64,000 bases of DNA, taken from Micromonospora wenchangensis. Its GTDB lineage: Bacteria > Actinomycetota > Actinomycetes > Mycobacteriales > Micromonosporaceae. The position numbers and the translations under genes were made by a program. The stretch is taken from assembly GCF_002210435.1 (NCBI RefSeq), contig NZ_MZMV01000021.1, positions 47,101 through 111,100 on the forward strand, read 5' to 3'. Below are positions 1 to 8,445 of this stretch, in pieces. The notes under the pieces are model-generated. The model was not told the origin of the DNA, ran no database searches, and saw only the letters and a list, made by a program, of their open reading frames with translations. Positions within the stretch are counted from its first letter, which is position 1; each line of letters opens with the position of its first letter.

Positions 1-30
1 ACCGGCCCCTCCCCGCTCGCCACGGCGGGG

Positions 31-621
31 TCAGACGAGCTTGCGGTCGCGGGCGGCGGGGAACCGGTCGAGCACCCCGGTCTCGGCGAGCGCCCGGGTC
101 AGGTACCAGCCGCCGACCCCGGCGACGACGGCGGCGCTGAGCACGGTCAGTGCCGCGTACGGCAGGCGGTAGCTGACCAGGGCGTACTCGGAGTTCCAGA
201 CGAAGAAGTCGAACAGGGCGGCGCTCAGCCCGGTCATCGCCCCGGCGAGCACCGCCACCGGCAGCCGGTACGCCCGGTAGCGGAACGCGGCGAAGGCCAG
301 TTCCGCGCCGAGACCCTGGATCAGGCCCTGGACGATGGTGATGCCGCCCCACTCCGCGCCGAGCAGCGCGGAGACGGTGGCGGCGACGGCCTCGCAGAAC
401 AGGGCCGCCCCCGGCTTGCGGATGACCAGGCCGCCGAGCACGGCGGGGACGAGCCAGACGCCGTACATCACGGCCTGGCTGGCCGGTGCGGCGGCGAACG
501 CCGGGTCGGCGGCCTTCCAGACCAGGCCCCAGGCCCAGAAGATGACCCCGAAGGCCACGGCGATCACGGCGGCGACCACGATGTCGATCGTGCGCCACCG
601 GTTGGTGGTGGTGTGCTGCAT
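31..621 (-). CDS. ykoE: ECF transporter S component, YkoE-like (HMP/thiamine uptake)
   Basis: A 196-residue integral membrane protein, almost entirely hydrophobic, with about five membrane segments. It matches the YkoE type of substrate-binding (S) component of energy-coupling-factor transporters, which take up thiamine or its hydroxymethylpyrimidine precursor. The reading frame is open further upstream, but the ATG at 621 (MQHTTTNRW) is preferred because GGGAG lies 8-12 bases before it and the upstream part is occupied by the TPP riboswitch. The partner ATPase and T component should lie to the left of the window. A GTG at 21-23 on the same strand may be the next gene's start, but only a few codons are visible. 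The riboswitch makes the thiamine assignment much firmer than the protein alone would. Confidence 0.85.
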   Translation of the reverse strand: MQHTTTNRWRTIDIVVAAVIAVAFGVIFWAWGLVWKAADPAFAAAPASQAVMYGVWLVPAVLGGLVIRKPGAALFCEAVAATVSALLGAEWGGITIVQGLIQGLGAELAFAAFRYRAYRLPVAVLAGAMTGLSAALFDFFVWNSEYALVSYRLPYAALTVLSAAVVAGVGGWYLTRALAETGVLDRFPAARDRKLV

Positions 622-707
622 GTCGGTGCTCCCAGTCCAGCGATCGAACCAGGAGAAGACGCACGCCGCGCCCGGCGGCAGCCGGACGGCGGCGCGGCTG
701 GAGGTCG

Positions 708-800
<93 letters not shown>

Positions 801-913
801 TGAAGTTGTCTCGGCAGACGCTAGCACCGACCTGCGGCAACGGCCCAGCAGGTCATGGTTCCCGGCATTCGACGCGCGGGCGGGGGCCCGGGTCGCTCGG
901 TAGTCTGACGATC

Positions 914-1744
914 ATGCGGGTGGCGGCGCGGGGGCTGACGTTCGACGTGCGGGCCGGTGGCCCCGAGGGCGGCGACGTGGTGCTGCTGCTGCACGGCTTC
1001 CCCCAGAACGGTGGGGAGTGGGACGCGGTGGTGCCCGCCCTGCACGCCGCCGGGCTGCGCACGTACGCACCCGACCAGCGGGGTTACTCGCCCGGGGCCC
1101 GTCCGGCCGGGGTGGCCGACTACCGGCTGCCGGAACTGGTGGCCGACGCGGTGGCGGTGTTGGACGCGCTGGGTGTCGACACCGCGCACGTGGTGGGGCA
1201 CGACTGGGGCGCGGTCGTCGCCTGGGCGCTGGCGGCGGGGCATCCGCAGCGGGTGCGTACCCTCACCGCGGTCTCGGTGCCGCACCCGGCCGCCTTCGGG
1301 TACGCGCTGGCCACCGACCGCCGGCAGCGGGCGCGTTCGGCGTACATGGCGTTGTTCCGCCGGGCGGGCCTGGCGGAGAGGGTGCTGCTGGCCGGGCGGG
1401 GGTTGGTGCTGCGCCGGCTGCTGTCCGGCGTCGGTGACCCGGCCCGGGTGGCCGGGTACGCCGGGCCGTTGCGGACGCCCGGCGCGTTGACCGGGGCGCT
1501 GAACTGGTACCGGGCGATGTCGGGGCGGGACATGAAGGCGGTCGGTCCGGTGGGCGTGCCGACCAGCTACGTGTGGAGCGACCGGGACGTGGCGATCGGG
1601 CGGGCCGCCGCGCAGGCGTGCGTGCGGCACGTGTCGGGGGACTACCGGTTCGTGGTGCTCCCCGGGGTGACCCACTGGATTCCCGACGAGGCGCCGGGCC
1701 CGCTGGCCGAGGCGGTCCTGGCCCGGGTACGCGGGTCGGCCTGA
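914..1744 (+). CDS. alpha/beta hydrolase, epoxide-hydrolase-like
   Basis: A 276-residue alpha/beta-fold hydrolase. The oxyanion-hole HGFPQ is at 27-31. The nucleophile elbow GHDWGA puts Asp97 in the nucleophile position, as in epoxide hydrolases and haloalkane dehalogenases rather than serine hydrolases. SDRD near 223 supplies the acid and GVTHW near 254 the histidine. The open frame extends 579 bases upstream, but only the ATG at 914 gives a normal-length protein. A TAGTCT box at 901-906 sits exactly 7 bases before this ATG, a typical actinobacterial leaderless promoter. Substrate unknown. It stands alone, divergent from ykoE. Confidence 0.85.
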   Translation: MRVAARGLTFDVRAGGPEGGDVVLLLHGFPQNGGEWDAVVPALHAAGLRTYAPDQRGYSPGARPAGVADYRLPELVADAVAVLDALGVDTAHVVGHDWGAVVAWALAAGHPQRVRTLTAVSVPHPAAFGYALATDRRQRARSAYMALFRRAGLAERVLLAGRGLVLRRLLSGVGDPARVAGYAGPLRTPGALTGALNWYRAMSGRDMKAVGPVGVPTSYVWSDRDVAIGRAAAQACVRHVSGDYRFVVLPGVTHWIPDEAPGPLAEAVLARVRGSA

Positions 1745-1870
1745 CGGTGCCGGCGGCGGGGGCCGATCGGGTTTCGTGAATCGGTTTCGGGCGATTGCGG
1801 ATCGGGCACAGGCGTTGCTGCCGACGGGGGGTGCCCCCGTCGGTCGTACCGTCTGAACCGGAGGTAACGC

Positions 1871-2374
1871 GTGTCGAAGGAATCCGAGAAGCAGCGATGG
1901 CAACGCAACTTCGCCGATCTGCTCCAGGAACTGCGGGTCGCCCAGACCGGCGTGCAGATCCTCTTCGCCTTCCTGCTGACCCTGCCGTTCAGTAACGGGT
2001 TCACCCGGACCAGCGAGTTCCAGCGGGACGTCTACATCCTGGCCCTGTTGTCCGCCGCCGCGGCCACCGCGATGATCATCTCGCCGGTCGCCTTCCACCG
2101 GGCGCTGTTCCGCCAGGGCCGCAAGCCGGAACTGGTCCGCTTCGCCCACCGGATGGCCTCCGCTGGCCTGGCCTTCATGCTGGTCGCGATGGTGAGCGCG
2201 GTCCTGCTGATCGCCGACTTCGTGCTCGACACCGGTATCGCCGTGGTGCTCACCGTGATCACCGGCCTGTGGTTCCTGACCTTCTGGGTGATCCTGCCGT
2301 TCGCCCGACGCAACTGGGGCGACGACGACATCGACGACGACGATGACGACCCGGTGGTGCTCAACGGCGACTGA
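1871..2374 (+). CDS. DUF6328-type membrane protein
   Basis: 167 residues with four hydrophobic segments (about 35-50, 60-80, 100-122 and 126-146), an N-terminal charged helix (RWQRNFADLLQELRVAQTGVQ) and a very acidic tail of consecutive Asp residues ending near PVVLNGD. The N-terminal helix followed by FLLTLPF resembles actinobacterial DUF6328 proteins, whose function is not known. Starts with GTG at 1871, preceded by CCGGAGG at a good distance. No operon partners on this strand. Confidence 0.75.
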   Translation: MSKESEKQRWQRNFADLLQELRVAQTGVQILFAFLLTLPFSNGFTRTSEFQRDVYILALLSAAAATAMIISPVAFHRALFRQGRKPELVRFAHRMASAGLAFMLVAMVSAVLLIADFVLDTGIAVVLTVITGLWFLTFWVILPFARRNWGDDDIDDDDDDPVVLNGD

Positions 2375-2468
2375 CCCCGCCCCGGGTGGTGGTGGATGCG
2401 GTGGGCCGGGGGGCCCGTCCGGGCCGACGACGGCCGGGGCGGGCCCCCCGGCGCGTCCGCCGGTCGGG

Positions 2469-2636
2469 TCAGCGGGCGATGGCCCAGGCCAGCACGGCCG
2501 CCAGGATGAGCCCGTTGAGCAGCGCCAGCACCAGGTACGCCTGCGGGGGGATCTTGCGGCCGCGCCGGACGAAGCTGACCAGCACGGCGGCGTACACCAG
2601 CAGCAGCACGGCGATCACGATCAGGAAGTAGAGCAC
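2469..2636 (-). CDS. small two-helix membrane protein, hypothetical
   Basis: A 55-residue frame starting with GTG at 2636 (VLYFLIVIAVLLLVY) and ending at TGA 2469. It consists of two hydrophobic helices separated by a basic loop (VRRGRKIPPQ). An upstream in-frame TAG and a GGGTGG stretch just before the GTG fit a real start. Codon third positions are GC-rich, as in neighbouring genes, and the opposite strand has no convincing gene. Family not recognised. It could be a small membrane-anchored accessory protein. Confidence 0.55.
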   Translation of the reverse strand: MLYFLIVIAVLLLVYAAVLVSFVRRGRKIPPQAYLVLALLNGLILAAVLAWAIAR

Positions 2637-2875
2637 CGCACCACCCTAGACGAGCCGGTCGTGGTGCCTGACGACCGAGCGACCGGCCACGGCCGGGTGC
2701 GGCGTCAGCCCGGCGTGCCGGTCCGACCGGGTGGAGGTGGGGGAGCGACATAATATCGAGTAACATCGATTTTTGCCTCCTCTCGTCCCGGGGTGCGGCC
2801 ATCGTCGCGGGGCTCGGGCGGCCGTCCAGTGGGGGCGGGCGACGCCGGCCCGGCACCGGCGACGAGGAGCAGATC

Positions 2876-4138
2876 ATGAGAGCAGCGCGGCGACGGATCG
2901 CCGGACTCGGCGCGATCACGTTGGCGGTCCTCGCGGGCGGCGTGGCGGTCGCGGCGGGCAACGCCACCGCGGCGGCCACCGGCTGCCGGGTCGACTACAA
3001 GGTCACCAGCGAGTGGCAGGGCGGCTTCGGCGCGGACGTCACCATCACCAACCTCGGCGACCCGGTCACCGGCTGGACGCTCACCTGGGCGTTCGCCAGC
3101 GGGCAGCGGGTCAGCCAGGCGTGGAACGCCACCGTCACCCAGAACGGGACGGCGGTCAGCGCCACGGACGTCGGCTACAACGCCGCCATCGGGACCGGGG
3201 CCGGCGTCAGCTTCGGCTTCAACGGCGCGTGGACCACCGCGAACCCGGTACCCACCGGGTTCGCGCTCAACGGGGTCTCCTGCACCGGCGCGACCCCGAC
3301 CATCACCCCCTGCCCGCCGCCGTCCACCCCGCCCACCCCGACCCCGACGCCCACCCTCACCCCCACGCCGACCCCCACCCGGACGCCGACCCCCACCCCG
3401 ACGCCCTCGACGCAGGCACCGGTCACCGTGTGGCTGGCCGGGGACTCCACGGTCGCCAACCCGTCGTCCAGCGGGGTCTGCCCGGTGGGCTGGGGCAACC
3501 AGTTCGGCCAGTACCTCAACGGCAACGCGACGGTGGTCAACAGCGCGGTCGGCGGACGCAGCATCCAGACCTGGCTGTACGACCCGAACGTCACCACCAC
3601 GATGAACGCGGCAGGCGAGTGCGTGATCAACCCGCAGACCTACTCGACCCGCTGGCAGGCGATGCTGAACGCCAACGGCGGGATGAAGGCCGGCGACTAC
3701 CTGCTCATCCAGTTCGGCATCAACGACGGCAGCACCACCTGCAACCGGCACGTCGGCTCGGCCCGCTACAAGGAGCTGCTCGGCGTGATGGCCCGCGCGG
3801 CCCAGCAGCGCGGCGCGTACCCGATCTTCCTCACCCCGGCCGCCGCGATCACCTGCTCGGGCAGCACCGCCGTGGGCAACCGGGGCTTCCTCACCGAGAC
3901 CTTCGACGCGGGCCGGGCCAACAACGTCCCCGTCATCGACCTGCACAAGCTGAGCTACACGCTCTACAACACGCTGAAGCTGTGCCCGAACAACGGCGAC
4001 TACAACTCGGGCGCGGTGGGCGCGTTCTTCTGCGCCGACCACACCCACTTCGAGACGGCCGGGGCCCGGCAGATCGCCGGCGTGGTCGCCACCGCCCTGC
4101 GTAACCAGCAGCTCGGCCTCGCGGCCTACCTGCGCTGA
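2876..4138 (+). CDS. secreted CBM2 + SGNH esterase (rhamnogalacturonan acetylesterase type)
   Basis: 420 residues. A Sec-type signal peptide (about 1-34) is followed by a CBM2 domain (about 37-137; GCRVDYKVTSEWQGGF, NGVSC), then a Pro-Thr linker (about 146-180) and a C-terminal SGNH hydrolase domain. Catalytic blocks are visible: GDST with Ser191, GIND (block III) and DHTH giving Asp388/His391. The layout resembles rhamnogalacturonan acetylesterases (CE12-like), which remove acetyl groups from pectin. The binding module would hold it on plant polysaccharide. The ATG follows GAGGAG by 6-7 bases. It converges on a second CBM2 esterase with domains in the opposite order. Confidence 0.88.
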   Translation: MRAARRRIAGLGAITLAVLAGGVAVAAGNATAAATGCRVDYKVTSEWQGGFGADVTITNLGDPVTGWTLTWAFASGQRVSQAWNATVTQNGTAVSATDVGYNAAIGTGAGVSFGFNGAWTTANPVPTGFALNGVSCTGATPTITPCPPPSTPPTPTPTPTLTPTPTPTRTPTPTPTPSTQAPVTVWLAGDSTVANPSSSGVCPVGWGNQFGQYLNGNATVVNSAVGGRSIQTWLYDPNVTTTMNAAGECVINPQTYSTRWQAMLNANGGMKAGDYLLIQFGINDGSTTCNRHVGSARYKELLGVMARAAQQRGAYPIFLTPAAAITCSGSTAVGNRGFLTETFDAGRANNVPVIDLHKLSYTLYNTLKLCPNNGDYNSGAVGAFFCADHTHFETAGARQIAGVVATALRNQQLGLAAYLR

Positions 4139-4151
4139 CTGCGTGCGGTCG

Positions 4152-4174
4152 GGCGGCCCCGGACCGGGGCCGCC
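4152..4174. terminator. bidirectional hairpin between convergent genes
   Basis: Perfect inverted repeat GGCGGCCCCGG/CCGGGGCCGCC (11-bp arms, one base between them), lying between the stop codons of the two convergent CBM2 esterases. There is no T-tract, as is usual in very GC-rich actinomycetes. Confidence 0.7.
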
Positions 4175-4183
4175 AGACCGGGG

Positions 4184-5674
4184 TCAGGACAGCGTGCAGG
4201 CGGTGCCGTTGAGGGTGAAGCCGGCGGGGCGGTTGTTCGTGCCGGTGACGTCGGCCAGGAAACCGAAGCTCGTCGTCGCGCCGGCCGCGATCGTGCCGTT
4301 CCAGTCGACGTTGGTCGCGCGGACGGTGCCGCCGCTCTGCGTGTAGCCCGCGTTCCAGGCCTGGCTGATCCGTTGGCCGTCGGCGAAGCTCCACTGGAGC
4401 GTCCAGCCGTCGACCGGGGCGGTGCCGGTGTTGCGGATCGTCACCTCACCCTGGAACCCGCCCTGCCACTGCCCGGTGACCGCGTACCCGACGGCGCAGC
4501 CGGTCCCGCCGGCCGGCGGCGTGGTCACCGGTGGCGCGGTGGTGGGCGGCGCGGTGGTGACCGGGGGCGTGGTGGGCGGCGCGGTGGTGGGTGGTGCCGT
4601 GGTGGGCGCTGCGGTGGTCGGGGTGGGCGTCGGCGTGGTGGACAGCTTCGCCGCGACGACCGGGGCGAGCCGGGCCGCGATCGCCCGGTGCCCGGCGTCG
4701 TTCGGGTGCACCGAGTCGCTCAGCCCGTCGGCCGGCAGCCAGCCGGTGGTGTCCACGTAGAACACGTTGCGGTCGCCGCCCCCGGTGACCGTGGTGACGG
4801 CGGCAGCGGTCTCCGCGGCGTACCGGCCGCTGAAGGTGCGCAGCGCGAAGATCGCCGCGCGCGGGTACTTGCCCCGCACGGTACGGATGAACGTGGCGTA
4901 CTGGTTCTGGAAGTCCGCGCCGCTCACCCCGTGGCCGCGGTCGTTGGTGCCCAGGTTGATCACCACGGCGTCGGCCTGGTAGCGGCTGAAGTCCCAGGCG
5001 GGACTGTTCGCCGCGTATCCGGTGCGGAGGAACTGGCTGGCGACGCTGACGCAGCCGTCGGCGGTGGCGACCAGGCAGCCCCCGCCGTAGCCGAGCTGGG
5101 TGTGCTCGGTGCCGAGCTGCTCGCCGGTCAGCCACCCGTACGCGGTCAGCGCGACCCGCGACGAGGTGGTGCCGAGGGTGATGGAGTCGCCGACGAACTC
5201 GATCAACCGGGGCCGGACCGCCGCCGGCAGGGTCCGCGCGCCCGCGTCGAGGGTCAACCCCTGGAACACCGCGTCCCCGGTGTACGAGCCGCCGACCACC
5301 CGGTACGACACCACAAGCGTGTGGTTGCCGCCGGGCAGCGGGGTCGGGGTCAGGTTGACCGTGCCGCTGACGTTGGTCAGGTAGCGGAAGTCGGCCCCGT
5401 CGATGCTGTAGTAGAGGTCGATGGTCCGGCGCTGCCGCAGCTTGACCGTGGTGCCGGTGAACCCGGTCTTCAGGTAGGCGCCGGCCCAGTTCGGCACGTA
5501 CGCGCTGCTGTTGCTGCGGTCCCAACGGCCGACGAAGGCGATGTTCGCGTCGGTGGGGGAGCCGTCACCGGTGGCGGCGCTGGCCGGGGGGAGGCCGATG
5601 AGGGTGGCGGCCAGCACCGCCACCACCCCGGCGGCTCCCGCCGGGAGGATCGACCGACTGCGGGACACGGGCAT
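4184..5674 (-). CDS. secreted SGNH esterase with jelly-roll N domain and C-terminal CBM2
   Basis: 496 residues. Signal peptide (about 1-33, ending PASA), an N-terminal beta-rich domain with FVGRWDR typical of CE2-like acetyl esterases (about 38-150), an SGNH domain with GDSIT (Ser164), NLGTND and DSVH (Asp320, His323), a long Thr-Pro linker (repeated TTAPPTT units) and a C-terminal CBM2 (about 398-496). Likely removes acetyl groups from xylan or another cell-wall polysaccharide. The start at 5674 (MPVSRSRS) is chosen over an ATG 33 codons upstream because a purine-rich GGAGAGGGAG precedes it and the signal peptide begins there. Confidence 0.87.
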   Translation of the reverse strand: MPVSRSRSILPAGAAGVVAVLAATLIGLPPASAATGDGSPTDANIAFVGRWDRSNSSAYVPNWAGAYLKTGFTGTTVKLRQRRTIDLYYSIDGADFRYLTNVSGTVNLTPTPLPGGNHTLVVSYRVVGGSYTGDAVFQGLTLDAGARTLPAAVRPRLIEFVGDSITLGTTSSRVALTAYGWLTGEQLGTEHTQLGYGGGCLVATADGCVSVASQFLRTGYAANSPAWDFSRYQADAVVINLGTNDRGHGVSGADFQNQYATFIRTVRGKYPRAAIFALRTFSGRYAAETAAAVTTVTGGGDRNVFYVDTTGWLPADGLSDSVHPNDAGHRAIAARLAPVVAAKLSTTPTPTPTTAAPTTAPPTTAPPTTPPVTTAPPTTAPPVTTPPAGGTGCAVGYAVTGQWQGGFQGEVTIRNTGTAPVDGWTLQWSFADGQRISQAWNAGYTQSGGTVRATNVDWNGTIAAGATTSFGFLADVTGTNNRPAGFTLNGTACTLS

Positions 5675-5788
5675 GGGGACGCTCCCTCTCCGGGCCGTCC
5701 GTGCCGACGCACGCCGACGGCCTGCAGGCGTAAGACATTCACCATCATCTAAGCCTGCGGGCTGGAGGGACACAACAGGTGACGGTGC

Positions 5789-6394
5789 CTAACGGCCGCC
5801 GCGCAGGCCGAGTCGGCGCAGCTCCAGGGCGGCGAGCGCGTCGACGGTGGCGTCGTCGCCCCGCCGCCACGCCTGCGCCACGTCGGGGTCGATCCGGGTC
5901 AGCCGGCGCAGCGGCTGGCTGGTCAGCGCGCGCAGCGCCAACAGGTCCCGGCCGGCCGGCCCGGCGGCGAGGGCCTTCGCCGACGCGGCCCGGCGCATCC
6001 AGCGCAGCCGCAGCGGCAGCCAGCCGAACAGCACCAGCCCGAGCGGGAAGACCAGCACCGCGATGCTCAACGCCAACGCGAGCTGACCGACCAGGTCCTG
6101 CTGGTCGCGGCCGGCCTCGGCCACCGCGCGGGCGGCGTCGGCGGCCTTGGTGAACGGGCCGGTCAGCTCGTCGCCGACCAGCGGTACCCGGCCCACCTTG
6201 CCGCCGGCCTCGGCCAGGTTGTCGGCGAGGCCGCCGCCGGCCCCCTCCAGCTTCCGCCCCGGTACGGCGAGCTTCTCCACCAGGTCGTACAGCCAGAGCG
6301 CGAAGCGGACCGCCGCGTAGACCCAGGCGACGACGAGCAGGTCGGTGAGGAACTGACGGAGGGCGACCGGAAAACGGTCAGCGTAGATCTTCAC
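5789..6394 (-). CDS. membrane protein of unknown function
   Basis: 201 residues beginning with GTG at 6394 (MKIYADRFPVALRQF). Two hydrophobic stretches (about 14-36 and 101-122) flank a soluble segment with a Gly/Ala-rich amphipathic region. The C-terminal third is a basic, Leu/Arg-rich helix bundle ending LRRLGLRGGR. Family not recognised. It overlaps the end of the arsR-type gene by 17 bases and is the last gene of the zinc-transporter transcription unit, so it may be translationally coupled. Whether it has a metal-related role cannot be told from the sequence. Confidence 0.65.
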   Translation of the reverse strand: MKIYADRFPVALRQFLTDLLVVAWVYAAVRFALWLYDLVEKLAVPGRKLEGAGGGLADNLAEAGGKVGRVPLVGDELTGPFTKAADAARAVAEAGRDQQDLVGQLALALSIAVLVFPLGLVLFGWLPLRLRWMRRAASAKALAAGPAGRDLLALRALTSQPLRRLTRIDPDVAQAWRRGDDATVDALAALELRRLGLRGGR

Positions 6395-6764
6395 GGCCGA
6401 CAGCGTGCCACGACGCGGGCCGCCCGGCACCCCCCGCGCGCCCGGCGGCCGGTGCCCCGGCGGGCGACGGCCCCTCCCCGGCGTGGCTGACCGCGTCGGC
6501 GACGATGTGCGCGACGTGCTCGTCGACCAGGGCGTAGGCGATCTCCCGGCCGCGTCGGGAACCCCGCACCACCCCCGCGCCGCGCAGCACCCGCAGGTGC
6601 TGGGAGACCAGCGGCTGCGGTGCGCCGAGCTGTTCGACCAGCTCGTGCACGCACCGCTCACCCTGGGCCAGCTCGCTGACGATCGCCAGCCGGATCGGCG
6701 CGGACAGCGCCCGGAGCAGCTCGCCCGCGCCCTCGAAGGCGTCGTAGCCGTGGGTGCCGGTCAC
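6378..6764 (-). CDS. ArsR/SmtB-family transcriptional regulator
   Basis: 128 residues with a winged helix-turn-helix (about 12-85). ELLRALSAPIRLAIVSEL and QPLVSQHLRVLRGAGVV are the classic ArsR helices. CVH at about 39-41 in the alpha-3 region, and several His residues in the dimer helix (HVAHIVADAVSHAG), could form a metal site. Its place directly behind znuA-znuC-znuB (43 bases) suggests a zinc or related metal sensor. It starts with GTG at 6764. TACCGT lies 6 bases before the start on the minus strand, so it may also have its own leaderless promoter. The Pro/Gly/Ala-rich tail after residue 95 is non-standard. Confidence 0.8.
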   Translation of the reverse strand: MTGTHGYDAFEGAGELLRALSAPIRLAIVSELAQGERCVHELVEQLGAPQPLVSQHLRVLRGAGVVRGSRRGREIAYALVDEHVAHIVADAVSHAGEGPSPAGAPAAGRAGGAGRPASWHAVGREDLR

Positions 6765-6807
6765 CCCGTAACGGTAACCAATACCAGTGACGGTTCGTCG
6801 GTCGGCG

Positions 6808-7674
6808 TCACCGGAGCACCACCTCGTGCGGCTCCGGCGCGCCGACCACGGCCGGGGTGGCCCGGCGGCGCAGCACCCGGCGGGCGGCGGCGGCCAGCGC
6901 CACCACGAGGAACGACGCGATCGCCAGCAGCACCACCGAGGCGCCGGGGGCGGTGTCGGCGGTGGCCGCCACCCACACCCCCGCCCCGGCGGCGAACAGG
7001 CCGAGCGCCATGGCCGCCGTCATGGTGCTGCGGAAACCCCTGGTGACCTGCTGCGCGGTGGCCACCGGCACCACCATCAGCGCGCTGATCAGCAGGACCC
7101 CGACGGCCCGCATGGCGATGGTGACGGTGACCGCGGTGGCGACCGCCAGCAGCATGTTCAGCGCCCGCACGGGCAGCCCGGCGACCCGGGCGTACTCCTC
7201 GTCGTGGCAGACCGCGAACAGCGCCGGGCGCAGCGCCAGCATGAGCACCGCGATGCTCGCGCCGAGCACCGCGATGGTGGTCAGGTCGGCGGGGGAGGTG
7301 GTGGTGAGCGAGCCGAACAGGTAGGCGTTGAGGTTGGCGCTGCTGGCGTCGGAGAGGCCGACCAGCATCACCCCACCGGCGATGCCGCCGTAGAACAGCA
7401 GGGCCAGTGCCAGGTCGCCGGAGGTGCGGCCCCGGGCCCGGACCAGCTCGATGGTGACCGCGCCGAGGATCGCCGCGACCACCGCCACCAGCACCGGGGA
7501 CCGGTTGAGCAGCAGGCCCGCCCCGACGCCGGTGAGCGCGACGTGGCCGATGCCGTCACCGATCAGGGCCAGCCGCCGCTGCACCAGGTAGATGCCGAGG
7601 GCGGGGGCGGCCAGCCCGATCACCAGGGCGCCGACCAGCGCCCGCTGCATGAAGTCGTACTGGAAGAGGTCCAT
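6808..7674 (-). CDS. znuB: metal ABC transporter permease (ZnuB type)
   Basis: 288 residues with about eight membrane segments. It begins MDLFQYDFMQRALVGALVIG, the usual start of ABC-3 family permeases, and carries GDGIGHVALTGVGAGLLL and the conserved loop GLPVRALNMLL. It transports zinc (or manganese) through the inner membrane with the neighbouring ATPase and binding protein. It starts two bases after the stop of znuC. The Zur-type operator ahead of znuA favours zinc. Confidence 0.9.
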   Translation of the reverse strand: MDLFQYDFMQRALVGALVIGLAAPALGIYLVQRRLALIGDGIGHVALTGVGAGLLLNRSPVLVAVVAAILGAVTIELVRARGRTSGDLALALLFYGGIAGGVMLVGLSDASSANLNAYLFGSLTTTSPADLTTIAVLGASIAVLMLALRPALFAVCHDEEYARVAGLPVRALNMLLAVATAVTVTIAMRAVGVLLISALMVVPVATAQQVTRGFRSTMTAAMALGLFAAGAGVWVAATADTAPGASVVLLAIASFLVVALAAAARRVLRRRATPAVVGAPEPHEVVLR

Positions 7675-7677
7675 CGT

Positions 7678-8445
7678 TCAGCTGCTCCACAGCCCGGCGG
7701 GCTCCTCGGGACCGTGCGGGTGCACGTGGTCGTGGTCGGGCTCGGCGTGGTGGCCGGCAGGTTCCGGCACCGGGCCGTCGTGGCAGACGCCGCCCTGGTG
7801 CACCACCACCGCCCGGCTGATCAGCGGGCGCAGCGGCCCCAGCTCGTGGGCGACCAGCAGCACGGTGCCCCCCGTGCCGAGGAAGTCGTGCAGCGCTCCG
7901 GCGAACGCCTCCTGGCTGGCCGCGTCGACCCCGGCGGTCGGCTCGTCGAGCACCAGCAGCTCCGGCCCGCCGGCCAGGGCGCGGGCGATCAGGGTGCGCT
8001 GCTGCTGGCCGCCGGAGAGGGTGGCCACCGGGTCGCGGGCCCGGTCGGCGAGGCCGACCGCGCGCAGCGCCGCGTCCACCGCGGCCCGGTCGGCTCGGCC
8101 CGGCGGACGCAACACGCCGCGGCGGGCCAGCCGTCCCGAGGCCACCACCTCCGCGACGGTGGCCGGCACGCCGCTGCCGGCCCCGAGGCGCTGCGGGACG
8201 TACCCGATCCGGTGCCACTGCCGGAACCGGCGCTGCGGGACGCCGAACAGCTCGACCGTTCCGGCGCCCAGCGGGACCAGCCCGAGCACGGCCCGGATCA
8301 GGGTGGACTTGCCGGAGCCGTTGGCGCCGAGCACGGCCACCACCTCGCCGGCGGTGACGGTCAGCGAGACGTCCCGCAGCACCGGGCGGCCGTCGTAGCC
8401 GGCGGTGGCGTGCCCGACCTGGATGACGGGAGCGGTCACGAGCAC
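7678..8445 (-). CDS. znuC: metal ABC transporter ATP-binding protein (ZnuC type)
   Basis: 255 residues. Walker A GANGSGKST at 40-48, signature LSGGQQQR at 143-150, Walker B LLVLDEP at 163-169, and the switch His in LLVAHEL. The last 40 residues are His/Asp-rich (HHAEPDHDHVHPHG), a feature of some zinc importers that may buffer or sense the metal. The start codon lies inside the end of znuA (10-base overlap), so translation is probably coupled. It energises uptake through ZnuB. Confidence 0.92.
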   Translation of the reverse strand: MLVTAPVIQVGHATAGYDGRPVLRDVSLTVTAGEVVAVLGANGSGKSTLIRAVLGLVPLGAGTVELFGVPQRRFRQWHRIGYVPQRLGAGSGVPATVAEVVASGRLARRGVLRPPGRADRAAVDAALRAVGLADRARDPVATLSGGQQQRTLIARALAGGPELLVLDEPTAGVDAASQEAFAGALHDFLGTGGTVLLVAHELGPLRPLISRAVVVHQGGVCHDGPVPEPAGHHAEPDHDHVHPHGPEEPAGLWSS

